DNA from: Rhexocercosporidium sp. MPI-PUGE-AT-0058
Taxonomy: Eukaryota; Ascomycota; Leotiomycetes; Helotiales
Length of the DNA: 64,000 nt
Assembly (NCBI GenBank): GCA_020746875.1
Contig: JAGTJL010000006.1
Location: 434,001-498,000 of the forward strand
Reading direction: 5' to 3'
Under the pieces are notes generated by a model, which saw only the letters and a program-made list of their open reading frames with translations, did no database searches and had not been told where the DNA came from. Numbering within the stretch: the first letter of the stretch is position 1; each line of letters begins with the position of its first letter. Positions 10,014-22,230 of the stretch are shown here, in pieces. Both the position numbers and the translations under genes were made by a program.

Positions 10014-13000
10014 ATGAGTTCGACGAAAAGGAAGAGAGAGGCTGTTAAGCCTCCATCAGAAGATGAGTGGAACCACCGTAAAGAGCTTTTGAGAGGCCTG
10101 TACTTCAATTCGACACTACCCAAGTTGATGGTTCACATGAAAAAGGACTATGGGTTTCTCGCGTCGTAAGACGAGCTTTCAAGTTTTGAACTTCGACTTG
10201 CTAACTGGAAACTATTAGAAAAAATCAGTACGAGCGAAAGTTCAAGGAGTGGAATTTCAGGAAAAACCTCACTGTTGAGGAGAGAGAGCACATCCTTCGC
10301 AAGAAGCGCAAGCGAGACGAAGCTGGCAAGGAGACACGGGTTATCCTGTATGGCGTTGAGATTCCAAACAAGAGACTCAAGAAAGAAGAAAGCCGAATTG
10401 CGTTGTCAGATTTGGACAGAATCTTCTCTTCCCGTAAGTGGCATGACTTGATTTGTAACTTAAAAGTTTGACAAAATGATAGATGCGACCGCACCATCTC
10501 CTGAAGGGGTTTCTATGTCTACACCGGCGCCAGCCATAGTCAACTACCCTCTGAGGAAAGTACAAATCGATAATCTACCATCCTTGACACTAGAGAACCT
10601 ATTTGCAAGTCACTGTAAGTTGGTGTGATAGCCAAGAGCAGACTTGATCATAATTGCTGATAAAAAGTCTTAGTCAGATCGTCCCAATTCTCGTTTTCTC
10701 GGGGAGACAGCCAACAGACGACGAGAAATCCCTTATTGGGCAATCCATTATTCATTCAACCTTCGCCCGTCACACCTTCGATATCAGTAGGATTAATTGG
10801 CTATATACTCGAGAGTTCCACCGAAGTTTCAACATTTTCAGACGCCAAGGGCCATCAAACCTTGTTACAAAATCTTCGGAATGCTACTTTGGAAGGATAT
10901 GAAGGCGAGGCTGAAGAGAGGATTGCAAGACTCTTCGGCACATCTCATGTCGATGCACTGCAAGAATTCTTAACTTTCGTCGCACAATTCGGGTCAAATA
11001 ACATGCTCTCGCCACAGCAGGAATGGAAGATCCTTGATTGGTTATCGGGGCAGAGCAAGGGGTTTTTGGAGAGCGTTTTTGAGTTGCAAGAGGCAGCGGT
11101 CCAAGCATGCCTCCAGAACTTGCTGCACTCCGCAGAGAGGGTGGGAAATAAATATGCATTCAAGGTCCTTGTGGGTGCCGACAAACGTCAAAGCCTCTAT
11201 CGCGGACGGAGAGAGTACTTACTACACTCTGCGGTTAAGTCCAATCTACCTGACCTAGTCCGGACTTTACTGAGAGAAGGGATCGATGTCAACATAAGGG
11301 TCAACGAACACACCCTTCTGGGAGCAGCTTCCACAACCGAAGTAGCTAAGATGCTCATCGACGCTGGAGCAGACCTGGACACACCTATCGCGAAGTTCAG
11401 CTCTTATGCCCCCATCTACTATGCTGCTTGTGAAGGCAATGCGAACCTTTTCCAGCTGTTTCTTGATGAAGGAGCGCTTTTCGATACATCAGCCTTCCAC
11501 CTGGAAATGGAAAACCGACCAGCAAGTATTCTAGCGTGTGCAATAGAGAGAGCGAGCCTTGATGTTGTGAAAATTTTACTGGAACAAGGTGTGGAGTGTG
11601 TCGATGCTCTAAGGGGTTTCTGGGATAAGCTGAATTATTGGGGGACTCAACGATCGGAGCTCCAACAAGCGTGCAACATGGGGGAGACGGAAATAGTCCG
11701 AGCGATTCTGGACACAAATTCCGGAAAGAATGTCTTGCGGAATGGACGATACAGGTGGACACCTCTACGAGACGCAGCCATGCAAGGTTACTTGGACATT
11801 GTCGACCTCTTGATAGACGCTGGAGCAGATGTGAATGGCACAAGCAGAGATGATGGGATACCTCACGACGAATTCCAGTTAACACCATCTACGGCACTTA
11901 TGGCGGCTGTAGAGGGAGGCCACATCAATGTGGTAGAAAGATTGCTTGATCACAGAGCCGATTTCAACGCCACTGCGGCTGGAAAACACGGCACCAATTC
12001 CCTGGCAGTAGCCGAACTCCTCGGTCATCATGAGATAGCATCGCTCTTGAGAAATGCAGGTGCCAGTCCCTTGGAAGCAGACCCCCATAAGTTGATCATC
12101 GATATTCAATTTGCGGCATCACAGAATGACTTACGCAGGGTCCAGCAAATACTTGTACTCGGGGTTGATGTTAGTAACATTCTCGATTGCCCTCAAGCAG
12201 TTTACGAGAAAGCTGGCGAGCACTCGAAAGCTAATGTGCTTTCCGCGTTCGTTGCATTCTGTGGGTATGAAGCGAACGCTAGAGGGCCAAGGACTGGGTT
12301 GTGCGCGATTGAGCTTGCCATCGACATGGGAGATGTGACGATCATTCGGAAGCTTGCCGACGCCGGGGCAGACTTCAGCAGAACGACCTCTCGCGGCGAA
12401 CTATTTCTTCAACGGGCTCTTGACGGTTTTAACAAAAGGAAGATTGAGTTGGCCTACGTCTTGCTAGACTATGGAGCAGAAGTCAATCCTGCCGAAATTA
12501 ATAAAGTTCGTAAACCTCTCGAAATTGCCGTCTCTATAGGATCGATTGAATTGGTCCGAGTTCTACTAGACAGAGGAGCAGATATTAATGCTCGTACTAG
12601 AGATTGGAGGGGAAAAACAGCCCTCCAAACTGCCGTCCAAACTGCCGTCTCAACTGGATCCGTTGAATTGGTCCGACTTCTACTAGACAGAGGAGCAGAT
12701 ATTAATGCTCCTGCTAGAGATTGGAGGGGGAAAACAGCCCTTCAAATTGCCGTCTCAACTGGATATGTTGAATTGGTCCGACTTCTACTGGACAGAGGAG
12801 CAGATATCAATGCACCTGGGGCAGAGTTGATGTGCGAAACAGCTCTCCAGACTGCCATGGACAGCCACAGTAGCACCGAAATGATCTATTTGCTATTGGA
12901 CCGAGGAGCGGATATCAACGCGCCTGCAGCACGCAACTCGGGTAGAACAGCCCTCCAAGCCACTATCGATAATAGGGGCCGGACTCCCAGCCATGAACAT

Positions 13001-13441
13001 ATCCAGATACTGATAGACAATGATGCAGACATTAACGCACCACCTGCCGAGACAGGCGGAGTGACTGCTCTGCAAGCAGCAGCAATATGGGGCCACCTGA
13101 AAATTGGTCTTATGCTACTCGAATTGGGAGCAGATCCTAACGCCACTGGGTCACTAGAAGATGGTAGAACAGCCCTAGAAGGCGCCGCAGAGCACGGTCG
13201 ACACGATATGGCCCAACTTCTCCTCAACGCAGGAGCTGAGCCCTCGCAGAGCGCTGTGGACTTTGCTGAAGAACAAGAACATTTTGTGATTGCAGACATG
13301 ATCAAAGCCGCGCTCAATATGAGCGGAGGCAACGACAGGGGGAAAGAGAGAGAAGTAGAGAGTGACAGTGAATCATGGGAAGGACAAGAGACTGGTATGT
13401 GCTGCTCACTTGAGAGAGAGAGGGGGCGATCTGGCAGCTGA
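10014..13441 (+). CDS. Clr5-domain ankyrin-repeat protein
   Basis: Exons 10014-10165, 10219-10433, 10483-10614 and 10674-13441 give about 1088 residues. The introns are 53, 49 and 59 bp, all GTAAG...TAG. Residues ~17-75 match the Clr5 domain: WNHRKELLRGLYFNSTLPKL, then a GF segment and NQYERKFKEWNFRKN. The S. pombe namesake acts in heterochromatic silencing. In filamentous fungi the domain is often fused to repeats and has no settled role. From about residue 330 to 1040 there are many ankyrin repeats with the consensus V-x-x-L-L-D-x-G-A-D-[IV]-N-A. Three neighbouring repeats are nearly identical in DNA (see the repeat entry). The tail is charged and Ser/Glu-rich. A GTATGT near 13395 could start a further intron that would change only the last residues; I kept the plain stop at 13441. 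Confidence 0.85.
12527..12817 (+). repeat. Near-identical ankyrin repeat units
   Basis: The shared segment TTGAATTGGTCCG recurs at 12546, 12663 and 12768, spaced 117 and 105 bp. The 12-bp difference is a small extra duplication of CAAACTGCCGTC at about 12628-12651. The units are almost identical at DNA level while flanking ankyrin repeats are diverged, which points to recent unequal exchange inside the gene. Confidence 0.85.
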
Positions 13442-14043
13442 CGTGGTACACAGGGCAGACTCAGGAGGAGAGATAAGCGAGACGATGGACTTTGGTGTTC
13501 TTTTTGACAGGAGATTCGGGAATAATGGATGGGATGAGATGAGATGAACTTGATTTTGCAGGAAAATAGATGGACGATGAGCGAGATGAAGTGAAACTTG
13601 ACGAGATGCTGATGAGATATACACGATATCTGGTACCTACCCAACCTCAATCCAATCCAATTCAACTCGACCAAACATCCCACTCACCCGTACAGCACAT
13701 GTGCGAAAAAGTGCGTCCGAGAAAATTCGCGCGAAGAACTCGTTGCTAGTTGCTCTGAAATGTACATGACCTGCTTGGTTACCTGCTCTGTTTGCTTGAT
13801 GGGTGATTGATTATGTTGTGTATTCCCACAATGTCAGTTATGCAGCTAAAAAGAATCCAACTCCACCCATCCATTCATTCAACGTCCAACATTCAATGCA
13901 TAATCCAAATCCCTACATCAACATCGACATCCACAAACGCACATGCATCTAAAAATTCATTGTTGACATTAGTCCAACATCTACCCATGCTCACTCTCAA
14001 TCACGAGGATCTCCCACCTCTCACTCTCGCTCTCTGGCCAAAA
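13442..14043. other. Intergenic between convergent genes
   Basis: This holds the 3' ends of the ankyrin gene (+) and the coiled-coil gene (-). The stretch at about 13520-13620 is rich in GATGA/GAGAT and the part at 13850-14000 is rich in CCAT/CATC. No gene is seen. Confidence 0.6.
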
Positions 14044-15970
14044 TTATTCCTGGATACTCTCCTCAGCTACTTTCTCCTCGTCCTTCTTGCCAAACGCCCA
14101 GCCCATCCAACTAGCTCTCTTAGCCTTATTATCATCATCCCCACTAACCTTCCTGTTCTCAGGATGATCTTGCACCAATCTCAAAGGTCTGGGTTTGTTG
14201 CCCGCGAAGGTCGTTGCTTTCTCCGCTCTAGGAGGACTGTTGCTAGGCGGTGTTGAGACATCGCCACTATCGCTGGCACTGCTACTCTCGCTCTTCATGC
14301 CAGGAAAGTTACCAGCGGTTGGTACTTGACCAGTACTGGGCACTCGGTGCGCGGCATTCGGGTTCGTTCCTGAGACTAGTGGGGGAGCGAAGAATGATTG
14401 CGAGTGTCGTGGTGTTTGAGGTCCGTGGAGAGGAGGTGATGCCGGTCCGCCTTTGTACATCTGGTTCACGACGCTCGCGGCGCCGCCGGTGTATTGTTCG
14501 CTCTTTGGGCGACCGGTTCGGAAACTTGATGAGCGTCCAAGACCGAATGGGATACTGGGCGCAGTGTCTGGGTCTGTGAGAGCCGAGTGGGTGGCTGGTA
14601 ACTGGGATTGGGGACGTGGTCTGCGGCTTCCACCCATAGCTACGGATTTTGCGCGCTGTAGGATAGATGCGCCGCTTGCTTGTTCTTTCGGGGGCGGAGG
14701 TAGGTCTTTGTCGGTGTTCGCGCCTGGCTTGAAGTCGGAGGATTGGTCGAGGATGGCTTCGAAGTCTTGGTGTTGGAGCAGGCGCTCGATGATCTTGTTA
14801 ATGTAGAGGGTCAGGGCCTTGTTCGAGTCTTTGGCGGACTTCAATTCGGATTCCAAACGTCTGTAGTTGTCGCTTTCTCCTTCCCCTGCTTCGGACAGCT
14901 CATCTGCCAGACTTGCTGGTGCGGATCTGCCTTCAAGAGCGCTCAGCGCATCTGCATTATGGGAGGCTGATCCCATGAAATCGCTCTTGGCGAAATCTCC
15001 TGTCAACGTCTTCTCGGAGAGGAGCAGCTGATAGCTCTCGTTGTCTTCCATCAATCGTGCATTTGTCATGCGGGCTTCTAAGAGCAGTCGCTCGACTTCT
15101 TGCATACGGCCTCCTCCCATGTTCTCGGACTCCACAAGCTTAATCTGGGCCTCTGCCAGCTCTAGTCGAAGTGATTCGATAAGTCTGTCTTTTTGTAGGA
15201 GGAGCTTGGAATTGTTTCGAGAATCGCTGCGGTTCAGGCCAGATGGAGGCGCGAATTGGCTATCGATAGGGGAGGAGTTGTTTGCTGATATGATTAGTTC
15301 TCATCACTTGATAGCTCTTGATTGACTTACAGCGCCGGGATATTCTACCCTCCTCATCAACATTTGACCTGGAATTTAGAGAATCCTTTAGTCGCTGAAT
15401 GATCGTTTGCATCTCCTCTTCCCGATTGGAATTTTCCTCTCTCTCCTTGGTCATAGAGCTTCTCTCCGCCTCGTATATAGACTCCATCTCCCTTCGCTGC
15501 CTTAGAGCATCCCTCTTCTCATTCTCCAAAGCTTCTAAGCGCTCGTCACTCTCGTGTAGGCGGTCCTCAAGCTTCCCCTGCTCTTGCAAAGCTTCATCCA
15601 ATCTCGATTGTAAGACCTGAGTCTGCTTCTGATATTGTTCGGACATCGCCTCGGTCTTTCGTAGGCGCTCCTTCAGGTCATCTAATACTGCGACCGTCTC
15701 TGCCCGAGCCTCATCGTCCACATCAGAAGTCGTGCTGCTCGAGCTCAGATGCGAAGCGCCTGCGCCAGGTCTCTGCATAGAAGCTCGAGCCGACACAGGT
15801 GTGCCTCCACGTACTGATCGACTGCGCGCGACTCCATTCGAGGTTGCTGATGTTGGAGCCGGGGATCGAGCTGGTCGGGGTGGTGGTGATGCGGTCGTAG
15901 CGGTGGGATCTGTAGAGGTTCTGCGCCCTGGAGTTGAGCTCGCCGGCGGCTTTTTCGTAGTTGCAGACAT
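14044..15970 (-). CDS. Coiled-coil, Ser/Pro-rich protein (fungal 'M protein repeat' type)
   Basis: Exons on the minus strand are 15970-15331 and 15284-14044, about 626 residues. The 46-bp intron is GTAAGTC...ATATCAG with a CTAAT branch site. The first ~85 residues are low-complexity Ser/Thr/Pro/Ala. Residues ~90-215 are strongly heptad-like and charged (EERLRK, EALENEKRDALRQRREME) and predict a long coiled coil. A second helical region follows after the intron (SLRLELAEAQIKLVE). After that comes a disordered Pro/Ser-rich region and a short conserved-looking end with RASWMGWAFGKKDEEK. Proteins of this layout occur widely in filamentous ascomycetes and are often labelled 'M protein repeat protein'; their molecular role is not settled. 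The start is the first ATG of a clear leader boundary, beginning MSATTKKPPASSTPGRR. Confidence 0.8.
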
Positions 15971-16997
15971 GTTTACTGCGGGAAATGGTGATGGGATGTT
16001 GTTCCTGGTACGGGAGAAGAATGTTTGTTGTTCGTAGTCAGGAGAAACCAGGCCCGAGTGTTTGGCGCAACCACGCAATAATTCCTGAGGTTCGAATCGT
16101 AATCTTATCGAGACCTCGTAATAGGTCTAGAAGAGCGAAGTAGTTCAGTGATTCCTCGATATGTTTTGCTGCGGAGAATGCAATGTGATTATCAATAAAA
16201 GAGCTTTGCATATGCTGCCATAACATTCATGTGTCCTCTAGAGTTGTTGACATGGAGGTCATAATAAATTGGGCTCGCGAATTTGATTTGCTTGTGCAAT
16301 CCTAGTCGCATGAATCTGCGCGTCGGGACCATAACATGACAACAATAGGGGAGCAACGGAACATACATGTGATCTCCGGTATCATGCAAATTGAAACGCT
16401 CTATCTAGGATAATGCTAGTTTCTAGTAGTGATTTGAGATGTTTTAAGGTTCCAGAAACTTTACAGTTGTGACATTAGAATCACATTTCGAGGGATCATC
16501 CCAATGGTTACCAGACTAACGTATTTCGGAACCAAGTTTTAGACCCTATCACGACTTAATTACTAGATCGTTGTGTAACCAAATTCGACTTTCACAGATA
16601 GCTCTTGGACAATCAGAAAAGGCCAGCCAAATGGGCAGAGATTGAGAACTATGATTATTCACGTGAGAAACATGTGACCTGAGGCACTTCTGGAAGATTA
16701 GGGTATAGCACCTTCTATATTATGAGCCCTCATGTATATTTCACACAGTCCTGAGTACATATCCTACAAAATTTGCCATGATATCTAACAGTGTATACAT
16801 GTCATGGATCTCAAAGTCACACTTCTGGCCCAAGCCTCAGGTTGGGGCGCCTACGATCGACCTGCGCTAGTGGCTTGGCGCGATACACGATCAGAACTTT
16901 CCGAAAATTGACCCGCGAACTTTTCTTCCTTCCAACAACCACGCCGGAGCATCAACCACCACATTCAAGAACAACTCAATCTTGAACCAACGCAAAG
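15971..16997. other. Divergent promoter region, coiled-coil gene and eL30
   Basis: No gene was recognised. The last ~100 bases before 16998 are a C/A-rich leader typical of highly expressed fungal genes. Confidence 0.6.
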
Positions 16998-17521
16998 ATG
17001 GCACCAACCAAGAAGGCAAAGAAGACTGCTGACTCCATCAACTCGCGCCTTGCGCTTGTTATGAAGTCAGGAAAGGTCACCCTCGGATACAAGTCAACCC
17101 TCAAGACTCTGCGTTCCGGAAAGGCTAAGCTTGTCATCATCGCTGGTAACACTCCTCCTCTCCGCAAGAGTGAGCTCGAGTAGTAAGTTTCTTCCAAGTG
17201 CCAGGTCGAATGTCTGCTAATTGAATTCAGCTACGCCATGTTGTCCAAGACCAACGTTCACCACTTCAGCGGAAACAACGTATGTCCACAATCTCGTTTG
17301 TCATACACATGAAGCTTGCTTCTACTCAACGACCAGACTTTCGTCTGCGAGAGAACTTGCCTAACGATAAAGTCTCTCAGACTTTGGAGGGCCATTTTTA
17401 CTTACTTTTTTCTTTGTAGATTGAGCTCGGAACTGCTTGTGGTAAGCTCTACAGATGCTCGACCATGGCTATCTTGGACGGAGGCGATTCGGATATCCTG
17501 AGCTCCCAAACCGAGCAGTAA
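16998..17521 (+). CDS. rpl30: 60S ribosomal protein eL30 (L30)
   Basis: Exons 16998-17182, 17231-17279 and 17420-17521 give 111 residues, the usual size. The introns are 48 bp (GTAAGT...ATTCAG) and 140 bp (GTATGT...TTGTAG). The sequence is plainly eL30: the N-terminus [20 protein letters not shown], then [58 protein letters not shown] and the end [14 protein letters not shown]. eL30 is part of the large cytosolic ribosomal subunit, and in yeast it also represses splicing of its own transcript. The long second intron is unusual next to the ~50 bp norm here, but I saw no clear snoRNA boxes in it. The next gene downstream on the same strand is also a ribosomal protein gene. Confidence 0.98.
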
Positions 17522-18466
17522 ATTTTACGCATGGGATGATGGATAAAGGAATGATGGACTGCCCACAATGGATGTATCTTCTGCAGAGCTTCTAGCATAG
17601 CGAATGATACCAACCGGTTCTCTGAGTGCAATTCAATGGATCATCATGGAGTGAGGAATGTGATAAGTGGTGACCGAGAATTGTGACGTGATTTATGGGA
17701 GTCTTCATCGTTGTGGTGGGAAACATGCTTTGATTGGGAAAGACGATTTTTAACTACAACAGTTGTGTGCAGTTGTGTCTCACATATTTCTAGAAGTAAC
17801 AGAGGTCGTTACATCCACTCTGTGGTTGATTCTGCTTCGGCATAAGACTTCATTTGTCGGTGCTGCAGATGTTTTGACAAGAGTATTGAAACTGGCCACT
17901 TTCTACAAGGCTGCTACACTTGAAGCTCTCGAGAAGTCTTTGACAATTGTCTCGTCCAAATTTGCTGAAATTCGAGATCTGGAAATGAAGTGCACCTGGG
18001 CTTTGATATTTCGAGCAGTATCTCGAGATTTGGCATTTCGTGATGTCGTCAGATTTTCAACGTTCCAGCTGTGCCTGAGGACTTCTATTTTAGTATTTCT
18101 AAGCAGAACAATCGTCATTTCGACTCATTGAAAAATTGCCAGTTCCACATCCACCTCATGAATCCAATCGTAGAAAGGACCGATTTCGCATTTCAAATGT
18201 CCCCAATCCATTCTAGGACATCTATGACTCTTTCTATCGGCGCTGATTCTTCTTGAATATCGCCCGAAGATCCTTCTATGCCCTAACCCTGTGTGTAGAG
18301 CGGCAAAGACGCTAGTAGATAAGCGAGGTCTTAGCGTGGATTTTGGTTGGAAATCAAGCCAGGCGATCCAACCCATAAGACTGAACTTCCCCCGATCAAC
18401 CTCGACGTCGACCTCGACATACAACCAACACCACACCCGAACGACAACCATCTGAAATCATTCACG
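17522..18466. other. Intergenic, eL30 to uL16
   Basis: No gene was recognised. There are short open frames on both strands around 17763-18131 but none resembles a known protein. The final ~100 bases form the uL16 leader. Confidence 0.6.
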
Positions 18467-19459
18467 ATGGCACGCCGTCCTGCGAGATGTTACCGCTACT
18501 GCAAGAACAAGGTTCGTGTCATATTTTCTCTTGCACTGGGAGATGGGGGAGGGGGTTGAGCGACGAGACCTTTCGTGGTCGTAGTCTGCCACCCCTTCAT
18601 CTTTGCTTTAGGTTCAAGAAAATCCATTGCAAACGTTTGCTAACATCCTTAAAGCCATATCCAAAGTCGAGATTCAACAGAGGTGTTCCCGACCCCAAGA
18701 TTCGAATTTTTGATCTTGGTCGAAAGCGCGCAAATGTCGACGAGTTCCCCCTCTGCATCCACTTGGTTTCCAACGAGTACGAACAGTTGAGCTCTGAGGC
18801 TTTGGAGGCTGCCCGTATTTGCGCCAACAAGTCAGTATACCCCAGATGGAAGAAGTGGCGAAGTGGGGTCAAAGGCGAATTACAAATCAGAGGATTCGAT
18901 GTTGGACAATGATCAAGAGCGCGTAGACGAAACGCAGGACATACAGTTGGCTAACAATATGGTTCAGGTACTTGGTCAAGGTCGCTGGAAAGGAAGGTTT
19001 CCATCTCCGTGTCCGCGCTCACCCTTTCCACGTCGTCCGAATCAACAAGATGTTGTCTTGCGCCGGTGCCGATAGACTTCAAACTGGAATGCGTGGTGCT
19101 TGGGGAAAGCCTAACGGATCCGTTGCCCGTGTCAACATCGGTCAGATCATCTTGAGTGTCCGCACCCGTGATGCCCGTAAGTACAAACGTCAAAATCACG
19201 CAGGATCCGAAACTAACATTTTTAAGACCGTGCTACCGCTCTCGAGGCCCTCCGTCGATCCCAATACAAGTTCCCCGGTCGCCAAAAGATCATCGTCTCC
19301 AAGAACTGGGGCTTCACTCCTCTCCGCCGTGAAGAGTACATGGAGAAGAAGTCCTCCGGAAAGGTCTTGGTTGATGGTGCCTATGTCCAATTCTTGAGCA
19401 ACCACGGAAAGTTGGCCGACAATGTCCGCCGCTTCCCAGCTGCTTTCCAGGAGGCATAA
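18467..19459 (+). CDS. rpl10: 60S ribosomal protein uL16 (L10)
   Basis: Exons 18467-18511, 18655-18830, 18968-19176 and 19227-19459 give 220 residues, the full family length. The introns are 143 bp (GTTCGT...TTAAAG), 137 bp (GTCAGT...GTTCAG) and 50 bp (GTAAGT...TTTAAG). The start [15 protein letters not shown] is diagnostic. Then come [20 protein letters not shown], the [20 protein letters not shown] segment, [15 protein letters not shown] and [13 protein letters not shown]. uL16 joins the 60S subunit late, near the peptidyl-transferase centre, during cytoplasmic maturation. Early introns with weak-looking donors (GTTCGT, GTCAGT) are notable for a highly expressed gene. The frame and protein match leave little doubt. 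Confidence 0.98.
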
Positions 19460-20191
19460 ATGGAGATTTGACGATTTGCTTGGTTCGTGGGAGGAAGAAA
19501 GGCGTACATTCGCAATGGCTGGATTGCATGGTGTCTTTTGACATCTGGTTCTGAGCCCATTGTAACTAAGGAATTGACATGGCTTTTGACACGAATATGG
19601 CTCTGGTGTGATGCTTGTGAATTGCTCAGGTGGGAGTGCAATCCGGGAGGGTGTCATAAATCTGGAGACATGGCTGTGTTGTATGAGAAGGTTCTCCGGC
19701 AGAAGATACCCCAGGTATTTCAAGTGGAGTGGGCCACGACCTCGTCTCCCAGCTCTCTTCAGTTCCATCCATGATTTTCAGATAATCTGGGTCCTTGGAT
19801 TCGGGTCTTCCACTTTTACATATACTCCAGTACTGCCGAGTACTGAGGAGGGTTTTCTCTTCGAACTCTTCACATCGCAATCCTGCCATATAAACAATTT
19901 CTTGTCAACCTCTTCCATTCCTTCCCTTCAGCGCTCTGCAAAACTATCCACCCAAGTATGGGACATTCAATAACCGCCTCTGAGAGAAGCTTTCTCTTAA
20001 GGCTAGAGTTAACCTTTCTCTTCTCACCCCACATGCTATGATTTACCTCAGGTCATCTCATTCTAGATCACGTCCCCATTCTTGCATGAGCTTCCTATCC
20101 AGGACCTGCGTGCGTGATGAGTGCTTGGCTCCAAAACACATGTCTGCCCACCCATCAGCCTAATTGGCTTCCATAATGAAGTTCTATCGAA
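19460..20191. other. Intergenic, uL16 to alkaline phosphatase
   Basis: uL16 3' region and distal phosphatase promoter. No gene was recognised; open frames here on either strand resemble nothing known. Confidence 0.6.
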
Positions 20192-20364
20192 GCCAAGGCC
20201 TGGGCATGTTTGCTGACCTTGGCCAGTATTTAACCCCTCCTACTTCCAACAGCAGCGCCCACGTGCCTCATAATTAATATTGAGATATTCCCCTGTCACG
20301 GTAAATTTGTGGAATGCCCTAACACTTCTCGAGCTGTACCTCCGAGATGTAGAAAGTATATAAG
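20192..20364 (+). promoter_or_regulatory. Alkaline phosphatase promoter with Pho4/NUC-1-like and PacC-like sites
   Basis: Two GCCAAG hexamers (20192-20197 and, reversed, 20218-20223) match the PacC consensus GCCARG. A CACGTG palindrome lies at 20260-20265; read on the minus strand it extends to CACGTGGG, the strong Pho4 form also used by Neurospora NUC-1. A TATATAAG box lies at 20357-20364, about 100 bp before the ATG. This arrangement is what one would expect for phosphate- and pH-controlled expression. The motifs are seen; the regulation is inferred. Confidence 0.5.
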
Positions 20365-20466
20365 TGCGGATAAAGTTGACAGGATTTAGGACCTTGCGAG
20401 CCAGCGATCTTTTCCCTCATTCGTTCTCTCTCTTTGCAGTACCTGTATAAGAAGAAGTTAGTCAAG

Positions 20467-22230
20467 ATGCGCGTCTCTACTCTCTGGCCTGTTGCGCTGC
20501 TCGTCTGTGTCACCCAAGCGACTGCTCCAGATTGGCATCGTGACAATGCGAGGAGCTTCATCTATATCGTGCCGGATGGATTTGGAGCGGCTTCGCAGAC
20601 CATGGCGCGAGACTATGTCTCTTTGTTGAAAAATGGAGAGAACATCGGCCGGCCAGTTACTTACCAACTGGCTGCTGATCAGATGGTATATACGCTTTAA
20701 TTACGAAATGGTAAACTATGGCTGACAGACAAGGTACTTGGAAGTGTTCGCACTCAAGCAAGTGACAATTTGGTCACCGACTCAGCTGCCAGTGCTACTG
20801 CTTTTGGATGTAGCGTCAAGACTTACAATGCCGGTATGCCCGGGTTCTGCCGCTGAAGTGTAATTCAAAACTCTGATATTTTTGTTAGCAATTGCTGTCG
20901 ATGACAACCGCCAGCCCGTCGGATCCATCCTCGAAGCTGCAAAGCTCGATGGCTTCAAGACAGGCTTGATCGCCACATCCAGAATCACCCACGCCACGCC
21001 CGCCTGTAAGCAACTTGCCTTTCCCCAAGTTCTCACATTACTCAAAAATATCAGGTTATGCCGCTCACGTCGTGCACCGCGACTCTGAAGCCAAGATCGC
21101 AGAGCACGAGATTGGATACGGACACCCTCTCGGATCTGTCGTGGATATCCTCCTCGGTGGTGGGAGATGTTACTTTAAGCCAAGCTCTCAAGCTGGATCC
21201 TGTCGAAGTGACGATATTGATCTCCTCAAGTTCGGCAAGGAGCAAGGCTACAACGTCTTTACTGACCGTGCCGCCTTTGACAAGCTGAAGGGAGGTGAAG
21301 ATGCGAAGTTGCCATACGTGGGATTGTTTACTGACAGTGAGAATCCATTGAAAAAAATTCATACAGCAAATGAAATTGACATTCCCAGGCCACATGTCAT
21401 ATGAAATAGATCGCCAAGATAGCCTCGAGCCATCTCTCCTTGAGATGACCAAGACGGCTCTCACATCCCTCGAGAACGCAACCAAGAAGTCCAGGCGAGG
21501 TATTTCCCCCTCTGTCCACAGTAGCCAATTCCTCACGAGAAATCTTAAGCTAACATTCCCAGGCTACTTCATAATGATCGAAGCCTCTCGAATCGACCAC
21601 GCAGGGCACTCCAACGACCCAGTCGGCCACCTCCACGACACAATCCAGTACAATGAAGTAATGGACTTCGTGCGCAGCTGGATCGACAAACACCCCGATA
21701 CGACCATGCTCTCAGCCGCGGACCATGAATGCGGCGGTCTCACTCTCCCCGGCTACAACCCACTCATCCTCAAAGCAGCCAACGCATCTGCTGAAGCTCT
21801 AGGTAGTGCATTCAGCAAGTACACCGGGCCTGACCCAGCGTCCTTCCTCAAGACCGTTATCTTCCCCAGCTACGGTCTCCTCAACCCCACTGATGCCGAG
21901 GTATCGAAACTCGTTGCTTTAAAAGGGAAGAGTACCTTCTTAAATGAGATGGGCATTATGCTTAGCACTAGAGGTGGCATTAATTGGTCTACAAGCGGAC
22001 ACAGTGCGGTTGATGTCACGCTGTATGGGTATAGCAGTGACCAGGGAGGGAAGGTGTTGAAGCAGAATATGGCGGGTAATTGGGATAATACTCAGTTGCC
22101 GCTTTATTTGGAGAAGCAGCTTAACTTAAATCTTGCAGCTGCTACGACGGCGTTGAGGAAGAAGGGTACGCAGTGGGTTGGGAGGAGTGTGGAGAAGAGG
22201 TTTGAGGGGGAGGAGGAACATCATCATTGA
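20467..22230 (+). CDS. Secreted alkaline phosphatase
   Basis: Six exons (20467-20685, 20734-20833, 20889-21005, 21055-21336, 21389-21499, 21563-22230) give 498 residues. The introns are 48-63 bp; the fifth (63 bp) is in frame and easily missed. Residues 1-20 form a signal peptide (MRVSTLWPVALLVCVTQATA). The family hallmarks are in order: a metal-binding Asp in IVPDGFG (D37), the nucleophile Ser90 in VTDSAASATAFG, the metal ligands of IEASRIDHAGHSND, the LSAADHECGG motif, and STSGHSAVDV. The enzyme hydrolyses phosphate monoesters at alkaline pH using two Zn and one Mg ion. With a signal peptide and no C-terminal membrane segment it is probably secreted, unlike yeast vacuolar Pho8, which is membrane-anchored at its N-terminus. 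The protein ends in a short Glu/His-rich tail. The promoter carries CACGTG and GCCAAG sites. Confidence 0.95.

Noticed and set aside
12886..13683. 265-codon open frame antisense to the ankyrin gene
   Set aside because: A shadow of the repeat-rich coding strand; low-complexity Ser/Leu product with no family resemblance.
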